Below, piece by piece: positions 46,642-54,203 of a stretch of 64,000 bases of DNA. Position 1 is the first letter of the stretch. Each line of letters starts with the position of its first letter. The stretch covers positions 62,001-126,000 of the forward strand of contig JAMZNZ010000006.1 of NCBI GenBank assembly GCA_024178355.1. Reading direction: 5' to 3'. A model generated the notes under the pieces. The model saw only the letters and a list, made by a program, of their open reading frames with translations. It ran no database searches and had not been told where the DNA came from. A program made the translations under genes and the position numbers. The DNA is from Maricaulaceae bacterium EIL42A08. GTDB taxonomy: Bacteria; Pseudomonadota; Alphaproteobacteria; Caulobacterales; Maricaulaceae.

Positions 46642-48267
46642 ATGACAGACGCTCTGACCCCACGGTTCACTCAAGGCCACTCAATGACACCCTCTGACCC
46701 CGATCGGCCCCTAGCTATCAGCTACCTCCGCTTCTCAACGCCTGAACAAGAGAAGGGGGACAGCTATCGCCGTCAGGTGCAGGCCGCTGAGGATTATGCC
46801 GCCAAGCATGGCCTAGAGCTGACCGAGGACCTGTCCTTCGAGGACCGTGGTGTATCTGCCTATAGAGGGACCAACGCTTCTACAGGCGACCTGAAGCGCC
46901 TCCGTCGCATGGTTGAGGATGGTCTTGTCCCTCAAGGGACCTTTCTCCTCGTAGAGAACCTTGACCGCCTCAGCCGCGCTGCGCCGCGTAAAGCCTTCTC
47001 CCAGCTCAACAGCCTGATCGACGCAGGGCTCCGGGTTGTCACTCTGGTAGATGGTCAGGTCTTTGATGAAGAGAGCATGGACGGCATGGAGGGGACTACA
47101 CGCCTTCTAATGGCCGTCCTCACCATGGTACGCGCAAACGAGGAAAGCCGGACTAAGTCTCAGAGGCTCGCAGCCGCCAATGAAGCCAAGAGAAAGGCCG
47201 CGTACGCCGCTTCTAGCCCCTCAGAGATCAAGCGCCTGACCAAGCTTGCCCCTCCGTGGCTCACGGCAAACCCCGAAACCGATAGGGCAGGGCCTGAAGG
47301 GTGGATCATCAATGAGGAAAAGGCTGAGGCCGTTCGCAGGGTTTTTGAGCTGGGACGGCAGCGGAAGGGGAAAGAGGCCGTGGCGGCGATCCTGAACGAG
47401 GAGAGCCTCCCTACCCTCAGAGGGGGCAAACAGTGGCATCCCAGCTACGTCCAGCGGCTCTGGAATAGCCCCGCCGTGATCGGGACCCATACGCCCCACC
47501 GCGTTGAGGTCTCTGAAGGTGGCCGTAAGACCCGTACCCCAGAGGCCCCGATCGAGGGATACTTCCCCGCCATCATATCCCCAGAGCTGTGGGCAGACGT
47601 ACAGGCGGCGCGTGCTCTCGCTAAGCCTCGTGGAGCTACAGCGAAGGCCCCAGTGCAGAACCCTCTTGCTGGTATTGGTAAATGTGGCCGCTGTGGGTCT
47701 ACTGTTACCCGTGTCCAGAAGGGCAAACGATCGAGGCCGTCCCTTGTCTGTACCGCCGCGAAGCAAGGCCGCTGTGAAGGCCCCTACACCTCTGTGAAGG
47801 TGGAGGCGATCGAGACCGCCCTAGCACAGCAGGCTCAGTATGTCGTAGCTAATGCCCCACTGGGGGAAGGCACAGAGGCGCTGGAGGCCCAGCTCGAAGG
47901 CCTCAAGGCCACGATCGAAGGCTCAGAGGACCGTGCAGTCTCCCTTGCTGTGGAGGTCGCAACCGCCGCGACCCCGGCCAAGAGACAAGCTCTCAGAGAC
48001 GCTGAAGCCACCGTAGTAGACCTGAAGTCCCAAGCAGCCGCTCTCGAAGCTGAGATCGTGCAAAGCGCCACCGCCACCGTGAAGGGCCGTATGGCGGCTC
48101 TAGAGCGCGTCCTGTGGCGTGAGGAGGGTGAGGCCCCAGCAACGCCTGAGCAGCTCTCAGAGGCCCTCCAGAGAGCCTGTGAGGCCGTTGTGGTGGACTG
48201 GGACCGGAAGGCCCTGCTGCTGAAGTGGAGGCAGGGTGGCGAGAGTAAGATCGTCTGGGGGATGTGA
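46642..48267 (+). CDS. Large serine recombinase (integrase)
   Basis: This 541-residue site-specific recombinase begins with the resolvase-type catalytic domain: SYLRFSTPEQEKGDSYRRQ gives the nucleophile Ser32 and the R/S/Q pattern. The recombinase domain (about 190-310) has WHPSYVQRLWNSPAVIGTHTPH. A zinc ribbon follows with CGRCGS and a distal C-pair (VCTAAKQGRC), then a coiled-coil (about 400-480). It should integrate and, with a directionality factor, excise the element. ATG 46642 is chosen; 46684 (MTPSDPD) is an alternative. No separate excision factor was recognised, though one of the small proteins could be one. Confidence 0.95.
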   Translation: MTDALTPRFTQGHSMTPSDPDRPLAISYLRFSTPEQEKGDSYRRQVQAAEDYAAKHGLELTEDLSFEDRGVSAYRGTNASTGDLKRLRRMVEDGLVPQGTFLLVENLDRLSRAAPRKAFSQLNSLIDAGLRVVTLVDGQVFDEESMDGMEGTTRLLMAVLTMVRANEESRTKSQRLAAANEAKRKAAYAASSPSEIKRLTKLAPPWLTANPETDRAGPEGWIINEEKAEAVRRVFELGRQRKGKEAVAAILNEESLPTLRGGKQWHPSYVQRLWNSPAVIGTHTPHRVEVSEGGRKTRTPEAPIEGYFPAIISPELWADVQAARALAKPRGATAKAPVQNPLAGIGKCGRCGSTVTRVQKGKRSRPSLVCTAAKQGRCEGPYTSVKVEAIETALAQQAQYVVANAPLGEGTEALEAQLEGLKATIEGSEDRAVSLAVEVATAATPAKRQALRDAEATVVDLKSQAAALEAEIVQSATATVKGRMAALERVLWREEGEAPATPEQLSEALQRACEAVVVDWDRKALLLKWRQGGESKIVWGM

Positions 48268-48762
48268 GGTAGGGTTCGGCCCCCAGAGGGGCATACAGAG
48301 GCTCAGAGGGCCCATTGAGGGCCACACGTCTGGAGAGCTGGCACGCGCTGATAGTTTACTAGCAGCCCCGTAAAGGCCTCCAGAAGCCCCCTACAGCGCC
48401 TCTAGCGTCTCAGGCTGGTATGCCCTAGCCGATCGGCAGGAAGGCGCTCAGGGGGGCATACAGAGGCTCAGGGGGGCACACAGAGGCAACCTCCCGATAT
48501 CTTTGGGCAGCTCCCAGAAGTCACCGTTATCGAGAAAGCGGTCTCCCGGTAGGACTGCAGGTCCGCTGAAGGAAGGGTGGTGTGATGATGATCACCACCC
48601 ACTCGAGTAGCCTTCGGTGACTAGAGACAACCTCCTGATATCTTTGAGAAATCCCAAGTCCCCTTGTTATCGAGAAAACTGCGTCTGAGCCAAGACACGG
48701 CGTTATCGAGAGGGCCAGTCCTCCACCTCACCGAACCCCAACCCCGAAGAAGGTAAACAACT
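48268..48762. repeat. 495-bp non-coding repeat and hairpin region in the element
   Basis: No credible gene was found here. It holds three copies of a GGGGCA[T/C]ACAGAGGC unit (48288-48306, 48453-48471, 48473-48487), the last two tandem at 20-bp spacing. It also has two copies of a longer module, CAACCTCC[C/T]GATATCTTTG followed ~39 bp later by GTTATCGAGAAA (48487-48537 and 48628-48677), with a third GTTATCGAGA at 48702-48711. Perfect hairpins occur at 48552-48564 (GGAC/GTCC) and 48575-48600 (GGGTGGTG/CACCACCC). It may be an operator array, origin or regulatory RNA region. Confidence 0.7.
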
Positions 48763-49488
48763 ATGCACGATCCCAAAGAACTATTCGACCATGAAGACGA
48801 GAAGTACCTAAGCCACCGCTTCGAACCCCTGCGCGCCTTAGCTAGGGCGCACGACGCCAAGCCCGAAGAGCAGAAGTGGGCTGAGGCGGAAGAGCGCTGG
48901 GCCGAACTAGACGACCTCGAGGAGCATATGAAGGAAACAGATGCAGCCTTCACCACGAAGCTCAAGAGCGCTGGCCTGCCACTAGGCATCATCGACACCA
49001 ACTCCCTAGAGGACACTTACGACGACCACCCGCTTCGCGATGAGTTCCTCTCTGGTGGAGACCTGTCTGACATGACCCGCGCCGAGATACGCAGCATCCA
49101 CGCCCGATGGAAGATGGATAAGGATAAGGAACAAGCGATCTCAGAGCAGCGGAGAGACGCTGGGCTGGCCTCCATGGGTTCTGATCGTCTGCTGCAGGAG
49201 ATCAAGCAGGAGCACTTAAGCGAGCGATACGAGGAGGCCGTAGCTGAAGCCAAAGCTGACAGGCTCTACATTGACGGTGCGGCAGCGATCCTCGAGAGCT
49301 GGCAGGCGAAGGGAGCCAAGCTACAAGGCGTCCGCTTCCCTCTGACAGCCACCTCGAAGCCCGTCAGGTGGCTCAAGGCGCGCACGGAAGGTAAGGCGCG
49401 GAAGCATGTTGCTGAGACTGTGAAGCGCATGGCTGGGAAGCAGCGCGGCTGGAAGGCCGATCTGGAGGCCTACAGGGCTTTCAGTTGA
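48763..49488 (+). CDS. Element protein of unknown function (241 aa, highly charged, helical)
   Basis: This 241-residue protein has an Arg/Lys/Glu-rich, probably all-helical composition with coiled-coil-like stretches (EEQKWAEAEERWAELDDLEEH and RLLQEIKQEHLSERYEEAVAEA). The C-terminal third is basic (KARTEGKARKHVAETVKRM), consistent with nucleic-acid binding, but no domain was recognised. A good ribosome site (GAAGGTAAAC) precedes the ATG. It follows the repeat region that may control it. Confidence 0.65.
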   Translation: MHDPKELFDHEDEKYLSHRFEPLRALARAHDAKPEEQKWAEAEERWAELDDLEEHMKETDAAFTTKLKSAGLPLGIIDTNSLEDTYDDHPLRDEFLSGGDLSDMTRAEIRSIHARWKMDKDKEQAISEQRRDAGLASMGSDRLLQEIKQEHLSERYEEAVAEAKADRLYIDGAAAILESWQAKGAKLQGVRFPLTATSKPVRWLKARTEGKARKHVAETVKRMAGKQRGWKADLEAYRAFS

Positions 49489-50075
49489 CCTGCAGTGCAC
49501 CGGAAGACCGCCGATCGACGCCGGTTGGGAACTCACTTAGATCGCTAACTGCGACTTTCAGGGTGTTTTTACTGCCGCGTAAGCCATTGAAAAGACTGTC
49601 GATGCGGGTCTCCCGTACGTATGAACTAACTTTGTGAGGAACTTGAGGTCCTTTCTTAGGGTTTCCGAGAGAGACGATTAACTCTCGGTCGGACCCGAAG
49701 TCTGGATGAGTTCGCTTAGGTAATGTTGCCCATCAAGGGCAAACACCCTGAAGGTAGCTCTTAAGGAAGAACCTAAGGGTACTGCTTTCAGTAAGACTAC
49801 GCTTCGCTCCGTTCTTAAGCTGACCTAAGTCACCTAAAGAGGAAGACAGAAGGGATGGTGTCTATCAATAGACGACACCACTCAAGTCCTCTTAAGTCTC
49901 CTTCAGGTGAGGGGTCTTCGATCGTGATCGACCCCCACTTCAGTGAACTTCTCTCCTACTTCGTCTTCACCATAGGCCCCCGCTATCTAGCGGTCACCTC
50001 TGGCCTCACGAAGTGAGACCCACCACCTGCGCCTGCTACCTCCACACACATGCTCCTCTAACCAAGGTAACGACC
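49489..50075. ncRNA. Non-coding region with a train of perfect hairpins; candidate structured RNA
   Basis: No gene was found in this ~590-bp gap. At least eight short inverted repeats occur: 49665-49688 (CCGAGAG/CTCTCGG), 49726-49742 (TTGCCC/GGGCAA), 49780-49793 (TACTG/CAGTA), 49856-49880 (TGGTGTC/GACACCA), 49911-49935 (nested GGGG and TCGATC/GATCGA arms), 49980-49993 (CCGCTA/TAGCGG) and 50005-50017 (CTCAC/GTGAG), among others. CTTAAG/CCTAAG-like motifs recur about eight times between 49655 and 49895. Base use differs from the neighbouring genes. The strand and biochemical role are unknown. Confidence 0.45.
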
Positions 50076-50366
50076 ATGACCACCACCCCTGAAGCCTTAC
50101 CCGGCCACCGCACTCTCAACGCAGTGGCAGGGTTCCTCCTCACCCGAACCGTCGAGGACCGCCTCCTCCATCTGGTAGGCCGTGACGACGCTGGAGGCCG
50201 CCAAGTGTTTGCGTCTGCAACCGTCAGCCCCTGTGGCATCATGGCGCTAGCCTGTGCCGCCTCTCAGTTGCGCGAGAAGCCCCTTACGGCCCGAGAGGTA
50301 GAACGCCTGCACCGCATTGCTGCCTACCTCGATCCTGAGGAAAGCCTAGAGCTTGCGCCTCACTAA
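50076..50366 (+). CDS. Small element protein, unknown (96 aa)
   Basis: This 96-residue protein has ATG 50076 preceded by AAGGTAACG as a ribosome site; a GTG at 50013 would add 21 residues that lie in the hairpin region. The sequence TVEDRLLHLVGRDDAGGRQVF and a C-terminal helical part are soluble in appearance. No family was recognised. Confidence 0.6.
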   Translation: MTTTPEALPGHRTLNAVAGFLLTRTVEDRLLHLVGRDDAGGRQVFASATVSPCGIMALACAASQLREKPLTAREVERLHRIAAYLDPEESLELAPH

Positions 50367-50743
50367 CTGAACACGACCTGAGCGCGCTGGAAGGGGTTCC
50401 AGCAGTAGCGCCGGTCGCTAGGGGGGCTGGGAGGTTACCTTCCCTCTTCGGCTCCCCGACCCTATCGCTCTGAAGGTCAGAGCACCTCTATCCCCTGTCT
50501 GAGTGTTGGTCGCGCGATGACGACAGGGTCGATCCCTAGTGCCCTCCGGGTTTCCGTCCTTGGTTTCCCCGGAGGGCCTAGCGGCCTCTTGAGGCCTCTT
50601 CCAGACCACCAACCGAGGACAGCTCCCGACCAGAGCAAACCCACGTCAGCAGTGAGTAACGCCGCCGGTCTCCCTAAGGGGGACCTGCCGCCTTGTTCAC
50701 CGTGAACGAGACCTCCCCCAAATCGAAACCAAGGAAAACACCA
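50367..50743. promoter_or_regulatory. Hairpin-rich leader with a perfect palindrome upstream of the zinc-ribbon gene pair
   Basis: No gene is seen in these 377 bp. Inverted repeats are at 50493-50528 (CCCTGTC/GACAGGG), 50541-50577 (GCCCTCCGG/CCGGAGGGC) and 50667-50685 (GGTCTCCC/GGGGGACC). The 13-bp palindrome GTTCACCGTGAAC lies at 50695-50707, ~37 bp before the small gene at 50744. The palindrome looks like a repressor operator; the hairpins could form a leader RNA. Confidence 0.5.
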
Positions 50744-50851
50744 ATGAACATCGCTAACTATCCCGCCCTGTCGCTCTCCTTCCGTACCGCACGCGCCGTG
50801 GCGCTGGGTGCCGCTGTAGGATACCTCCTGCCGCTTGTGGGAGGGCTTTGA
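50744..50851 (+). CDS. Small membrane peptide (35 aa) ahead of the zinc-ribbon protein
   Basis: This 35-residue frame has an AAGGAAAAC ribosome site, a short polar N terminus (MNIANYPALSLSFRTAR) and a hydrophobic glycine-rich helix (AVALGAAVGYLLPLVGGL). Its stop is one base away from the next ATG (50853), implying tight translational coupling. It parallels the peptide at 46521 in size, topology and position before a larger gene. No family is known for it. Confidence 0.5.
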   Translation: MNIANYPALSLSFRTARAVALGAAVGYLLPLVGGL

Positions 50852-50852
50852 G

Positions 50853-51461
50853 ATGACCGTAGTGGACATCCAGCCCGATCTATTCGCCCCTGCGGCGATG
50901 GACGCTGACACCCTACCTGACTTCTCAAAGTGGAAGCCTCGCGGGAAGCACATCACGCCAGCCGAGCGTCTCGCTCTAGCCGCTGAGGGGCTGAAATGGT
51001 GCTCTAAGTGCCGCAGCGTTAAGGCGCTTGATGCCTTCGCCTCCGACCGATCGAGGCCAGACGGCCTCCACCCCCGCTGTAAGCCTTGCGGCTGCGAAAG
51101 CGACCGCCGGTGGTACGCAGCGAACCCCGATAAGGTCGCTGAGGCGACCCGCCGGTGGCGCGCTGCCAACCCAGAGCGGAAGGCCGAGACGAACCGCCAG
51201 CACTACGCTGCTAACCGAGAGGCCTACCGCGCCCGCGCCAAGGCCCGCCACGCGGCCATCATGAAGACAGCTCGCCGCATCAAGAAGGCAGCGGTCTACT
51301 TTCAGCACCGTGCGGGGTACTTAAAGCCACTCGCAGCCTATGCCCTGCGACATCCTAGGGCCACGCCGATGATGTTTGGCGCGCATGCCGTAGACGCACT
51401 GTGTGCTTGGTATGTCGATGACCTCTCACTCGAGGAACTGCAGGAGGAACTGTGCTCATGA
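50853..51461 (+). CDS. CxxC zinc-ribbon protein with basic repeats (phage-associated type)
   Basis: This 202-residue protein has Cys pairs WCSKCRS and RCKPCGC in its middle, consistent with a zinc ribbon. Helical repeats of the form RWRAANPERKAE/NRQHYAANREAY follow, then a basic RARAKARHAA run. This layout occurs in many phage proteins related to the recombination endonuclease VII N-terminal region, but the HNH/endonuclease core is not seen. A nucleic-acid-binding role is likely. It overlaps the next gene by 4 bp. Confidence 0.65.
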   Translation: MTVVDIQPDLFAPAAMDADTLPDFSKWKPRGKHITPAERLALAAEGLKWCSKCRSVKALDAFASDRSRPDGLHPRCKPCGCESDRRWYAANPDKVAEATRRWRAANPERKAETNRQHYAANREAYRARAKARHAAIMKTARRIKKAAVYFQHRAGYLKPLAAYALRHPRATPMMFGAHAVDALCAWYVDDLSLEELQEELCS

Positions 51462-51775
51462 CAGAGACCCATGTCCGCCGCTGTGATACCCTCTCGCTGA
51501 TAGGGATCGTGGACAAGCGCCACACAATCAGGATGCTGCCGGACGCTAATCTAGGCCTCCTCTACGACCCTAAGAACCGAAGGGGCGGAGATTATGAATG
51601 TGAGATAATCGCCACTGCCCCTGCCACCCGGCGTGAGGCGATCGCCCTAGCGCTCCGCATCCATCGTGACCCAACGAAGCTCACCTCTGGCTTCCTGAAC
51701 GCAGTCCGCCTCCGTCTTGGCGAGACGCCATCCCAATCCCTAGACAAAGCCGCTGCCTTCTATGGCATCTCATAG
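51458..51775 (+). CDS. Small element protein, unknown (105 aa)
   Basis: This 105-residue protein begins at ATG 51458, overlapping the previous stop (ATGA). It contains a short beta-rich start (RRCDTLSLIGIVDKRHTIRML) and a helical centre (TRREAIALALRIHRDP). No motif suggests a function. Tight coupling to the zinc-ribbon gene suggests a shared process. Confidence 0.6.
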   Translation: MTETHVRRCDTLSLIGIVDKRHTIRMLPDANLGLLYDPKNRRGGDYECEIIATAPATRREAIALALRIHRDPTKLTSGFLNAVRLRLGETPSQSLDKAAAFYGIS

Positions 51776-51921
51776 CGGCTCAACCAGCTCACGGGCCGTC
51801 ATTCCCGTGGGGCTGTTGTTCTCAGGCCTGCCCTCTGGAGTTCTTCTCTAGGGGGCAGTGCTCTGCAACAGCTCCGAACAAATGACACCACCCAGAACAA
51901 CATTATGAAAGCCTTAAGACA

Positions 51922-52383
51922 ATGACCCAGACCCAATCCCCTCTCATCGATCGCCAACTCGGCTCAGAGCGGACCCAGCCCTTCGTGCTGATCGGCTCGA
52001 CGCAGAACGGCCTCGAAAGCCTCTTCGTCCGCGAGCTGATCTCCGACAAGGCCATCCTCCGCGTAGACGCCGGTGGCTACCGTGTCCTCGTTAACAGCAG
52101 CGGTAAGGGCTTCTACCCGTACGAAGACCGCAGCGTATCCACGATCGGCCTCTACAACGTCGATCAGGTACGCGAGGCCGTGAAGGCCTTCTTCCTGATG
52201 GCTAAGAAGCCTCTCGACGGTAAGGAACTCGAGGAGTTACTCGAGAGCCTCGAAGGCCTCCCTTCGATCAGCTCAGGGGCACGCAACGCCCTGCGCCTCG
52301 CCAACGGCCAAGACGCTTCCCGGCTGTCGTGGGTGGACCCTAGGTGGACCGAGGCTGTACGCCGCCAAGTTCGGGGGCGCTGA
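51922..52383 (+). CDS. Small element protein, unknown (153 aa)
   Basis: This 153-residue protein follows a 146-bp gap that contains a GC-rich stretch. The sequence GGYRVLVNSSGKGFYPYEDRS suggests a beta-hairpin part, followed by an acidic helix (DGKELEELLESLEG). No family was recognised. Its stop is followed by the next ATG after 2 bp. Confidence 0.62.
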   Translation: MTQTQSPLIDRQLGSERTQPFVLIGSTQNGLESLFVRELISDKAILRVDAGGYRVLVNSSGKGFYPYEDRSVSTIGLYNVDQVREAVKAFFLMAKKPLDGKELEELLESLEGLPSISSGARNALRLANGQDASRLSWVDPRWTEAVRRQVRGR

Positions 52384-52385
52384 TC

Positions 52386-52757
52386 ATGAGCTTCGATATC
52401 AAAGCCTTCAACGCCAATCTACTCAAAGGGCTTGAGAAGCGTAACGCCCAGCCAGAGCTTTCCCCGATCGACAAGCGCCATTGGCAGGACCTCGACGCCA
52501 TCAAGGCCACCGAAGGCTCCGTCCAAGTCCAGCCACACTGGGCAGCAGACGCCAAGGCATACGCCGCCGAAGAGGCTCAGGAGAGGCACGAGAGCCGAGC
52601 CGCGATCGCCCCTGTGGATCACTCAGGCGGGACTTACGAGGTCCGACAGGATCGACCGACTGATCCTATGACCCCTGAGCGCCTCGCTTCGCTGGAAGGC
52701 AAGTTCTCCGTTGTAAGTATCCCCCACGCGCGTGCCTACGTACGTGGAGAGGACTAG
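52386..52757 (+). CDS. Small element protein, unknown (123 aa)
   Basis: This 123-residue hydrophilic protein has an N-terminal MSFDIKAFNANLLKGLEKR and a middle helix rich in Ala/Glu. The start at 52386 is preferred over 52344, which overlaps the previous gene by 40 bp. No function can be inferred. Confidence 0.6.
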   Translation: MSFDIKAFNANLLKGLEKRNAQPELSPIDKRHWQDLDAIKATEGSVQVQPHWAADAKAYAAEEAQERHESRAAIAPVDHSGGTYEVRQDRPTDPMTPERLASLEGKFSVVSIPHARAYVRGED

Positions 52758-52819
52758 AGCATCCCAAGGGTTGGGGGGTCATCAATCCCCCCTTCCCACG
52801 ATAACCCACGAGACCAGCC

Positions 52820-53491
52820 ATGAAGACCTGTTTAGAGTGTGAAGAGAGCCTCCTAGAGACCGCCTTCAGCCCTCGCGGCTACAGCCCCTCTGGGGAGGTC
52901 GTGAAGCGTGCCCCTCGCTGTAGGTCCTGCACCACCCTGATCCAGAACTGGGACAGAGAGCGCAAGCGCCGATTGGCGTGGTTGGAGAAGAAGGGGCTAG
53001 GCCCGTCAGCCTTCGAGGTCTCAGCAGCTAGAGTAGGCCAGCAGCTCCCTACAGAGCCGCCAAACGCTCGCCCCATGCCTACCATGCCCGAGGACTACTT
53101 CAGCCAGAAGGCAAAGCGCCGCTCCTATGGGCGCAGGGCCCTCACCCCCGAAGAGGAGGCCGCGAAGGTGAAGCGTGAAGAGAAACTCAAGGCCACCGAG
53201 GCCTACCAGATCGCCCTCAAGGCCCGACAGGACCGCGAAGGCATCATCTCCGGCATTGAGCATTGTGAGTGGTATCTCCAATACGTCGAAGACCATATGG
53301 CCAAGTGGGGCACCCTCCACCACTGTATTGAGAACCCCACCACCGGCGAGATCAGCAAGGCCCCTTGGAAAGTCTGCACCTATGGTCTCGAGAGGCTCCG
53401 CCCTGAGACCGAGGAGCGCCTCGCGTATCTCAGAGCAAAGCTCGCAGCGATGCCTGAGGTGGACCTCCCGTCCCTCCCAGACCCCTCCTAA
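52820..53491 (+). CDS. CxxC zinc-finger-like element protein (223 aa)
   Basis: This 223-residue protein has Cys4-x2-Cys7 (CLEC) and Cys34-x2-Cys37 (CRSC) around a Gly/Pro-rich spacer, the classic four-cysteine zinc pattern at the extreme N terminus. A basic helix (DRERKRRLAWLEKK) follows, then a long charged region and a C-terminal helix. The Cys layout resembles that of the protein encoded at 50853. Probably it binds DNA or RNA; no catalytic residues are evident. Confidence 0.65.
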   Translation: MKTCLECEESLLETAFSPRGYSPSGEVVKRAPRCRSCTTLIQNWDRERKRRLAWLEKKGLGPSAFEVSAARVGQQLPTEPPNARPMPTMPEDYFSQKAKRRSYGRRALTPEEEAAKVKREEKLKATEAYQIALKARQDREGIISGIEHCEWYLQYVEDHMAKWGTLHHCIENPTTGEISKAPWKVCTYGLERLRPETEERLAYLRAKLAAMPEVDLPSLPDPS

Positions 53492-53507
53492 CTAGGAACA
53501 ATCGACC

Positions 53508-53708
53508 ATGAAACAGAACATCACATTCGAGGGGCGTGCCCTTCCTGTCCGCCTCTACAGAGTACCCACACGCCCCGGTGCCCTGAAGCTCTCAGCAAGT
53601 GGCTCGATGTCACCTGAGGCCCTCTTGGCAGTCTCAGCGTGGCTGAAGGCCGAAGCCGAGGCGGTTATCGCCGATCGAGAAGCCTCGCGTAGCTCTGCGA
53701 GCAATTGA
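53508..53708 (+). CDS. Small element protein, unknown (66 aa)
   Basis: This 66-residue protein begins 16 bp after the previous stop. Beta-strand-like segments (ITFEGRALPVRLYRV, GALKLSASGS) precede one helix (PEALLAVSAWLKAEAEAVI). Its last codons overlap the first copy of the 20-bp hairpin repeat, which therefore encodes its C-terminal SRSSASN. A role as recombination directionality factor is conceivable by size only. Confidence 0.55.
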   Translation: MKQNITFEGRALPVRLYRVPTRPGALKLSASGSMSPEALLAVSAWLKAEAEAVIADREASRSSASN

Positions 53709-54126
53709 GTAACCCCATCTCAAGGCATCTTTCAGTTCCCTGAGGCCCCCCTGAAGTACCCTCTGCGGAGGCGTCTCAGAGGCGTCGCGTAGCTCTTGCG
53801 AGCCATTCAGAGGCCGCTGGAGGATGCCGGTAGCCTTCCTACCTCCTCGAAGGATAACGCCGCTACGCATTGCTCGCGAGAGCTACACGGTGCCCTGAAG
53901 AGGACTGGGGGTTTACCTTGAGACCGCGTGAGGGTGCGCCGTGTAGTGCAGCTAACCCTCGCGTGGTGTCTCCCCTGCCCCTCAGAGGGGAGGATCGTTT
54001 TTGTTTCAGAAATCTGGGGCACTTTATGATCAGTGCCGCGTTCCGGCTTCCCCCGGTGGGGGTCCCCGTGCGCCTCAGGGAAGACCTACCGATCGACCCC
54101 AGCCTCCGCGTAGCTCTGCGAGCAAT
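53686..54126. repeat. Dispersed hairpin repeat, four copies at the right end of the element
   Basis: CGCGTAGCTCTGCGAGCAAT occurs identically at 53686-53705 and 54107-54126. A variant with one inserted T lies at 53786-53806, and an inverted variant (ATTGCTCGCGAGAGCTACACGG) at 53869-53890. Each copy can form a GCTC/GAGC stem. The copies surround a 487-bp region with no gene (53709-54195) that also has a GGCACT/AGTGCC hairpin at 54018-54037. Together they fill the right end up to the junction and may be recombinase arm sites, an origin or a small transposable repeat. Confidence 0.7.
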
Positions 54127-54195
54127 ACCTCGAAGCCCCCAGCCCTTGTAGACATAGGGTGACTGGGGGTGACTTTGGGTCCCTGTAGGCATTGA

Positions 54196-54203
54196 CATGA
54201 GCA
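54196..54203. repeat. attR: Right junction core of the element (attR-type)
   Basis: This is the second copy of CATGAGCA. To its right the comM N-terminal half resumes (minus strand, reading ...AAAGGHNLL). To its left the sequence is element DNA. Together with the left copy it defines an insertion of 7810 bp. Confidence 0.85.

Larger units (their letters stand above)
46386..54203. mobile_element. 7.8 kb serine-recombinase integrative element inserted in comM
   Basis: The element lies between two comM fragments that rejoin perfectly in sequence when it is removed (NLLM followed by VGPPGSGKS). It has an 8-bp core at each end and a large serine recombinase 250 bp inside the left end. Cargo genes, all on the + strand, are two tiny membrane peptides, a 241-residue helical protein, two CxxC proteins and four small unknown proteins. 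About 1.9 kb is non-coding, with dense hairpins and repeats. No capsid, terminase, replication, relaxase, resistance or known defence gene was seen. It may be a satellite, a decayed prophage or a novel minimal island. Confidence 0.88.

Noticed and set aside
48268-48762. Possible CRISPR array in the element
   Set aside because: Repeats are few, unequal in spacing and partly tandem at 20 bp without unique spacers, and no cas gene is present.
49489-50075. Possible retron or group II intron RNA
   Set aside because: No reverse transcriptase gene or domain V-like element is visible in the island, so a retron or intron label is not supported.
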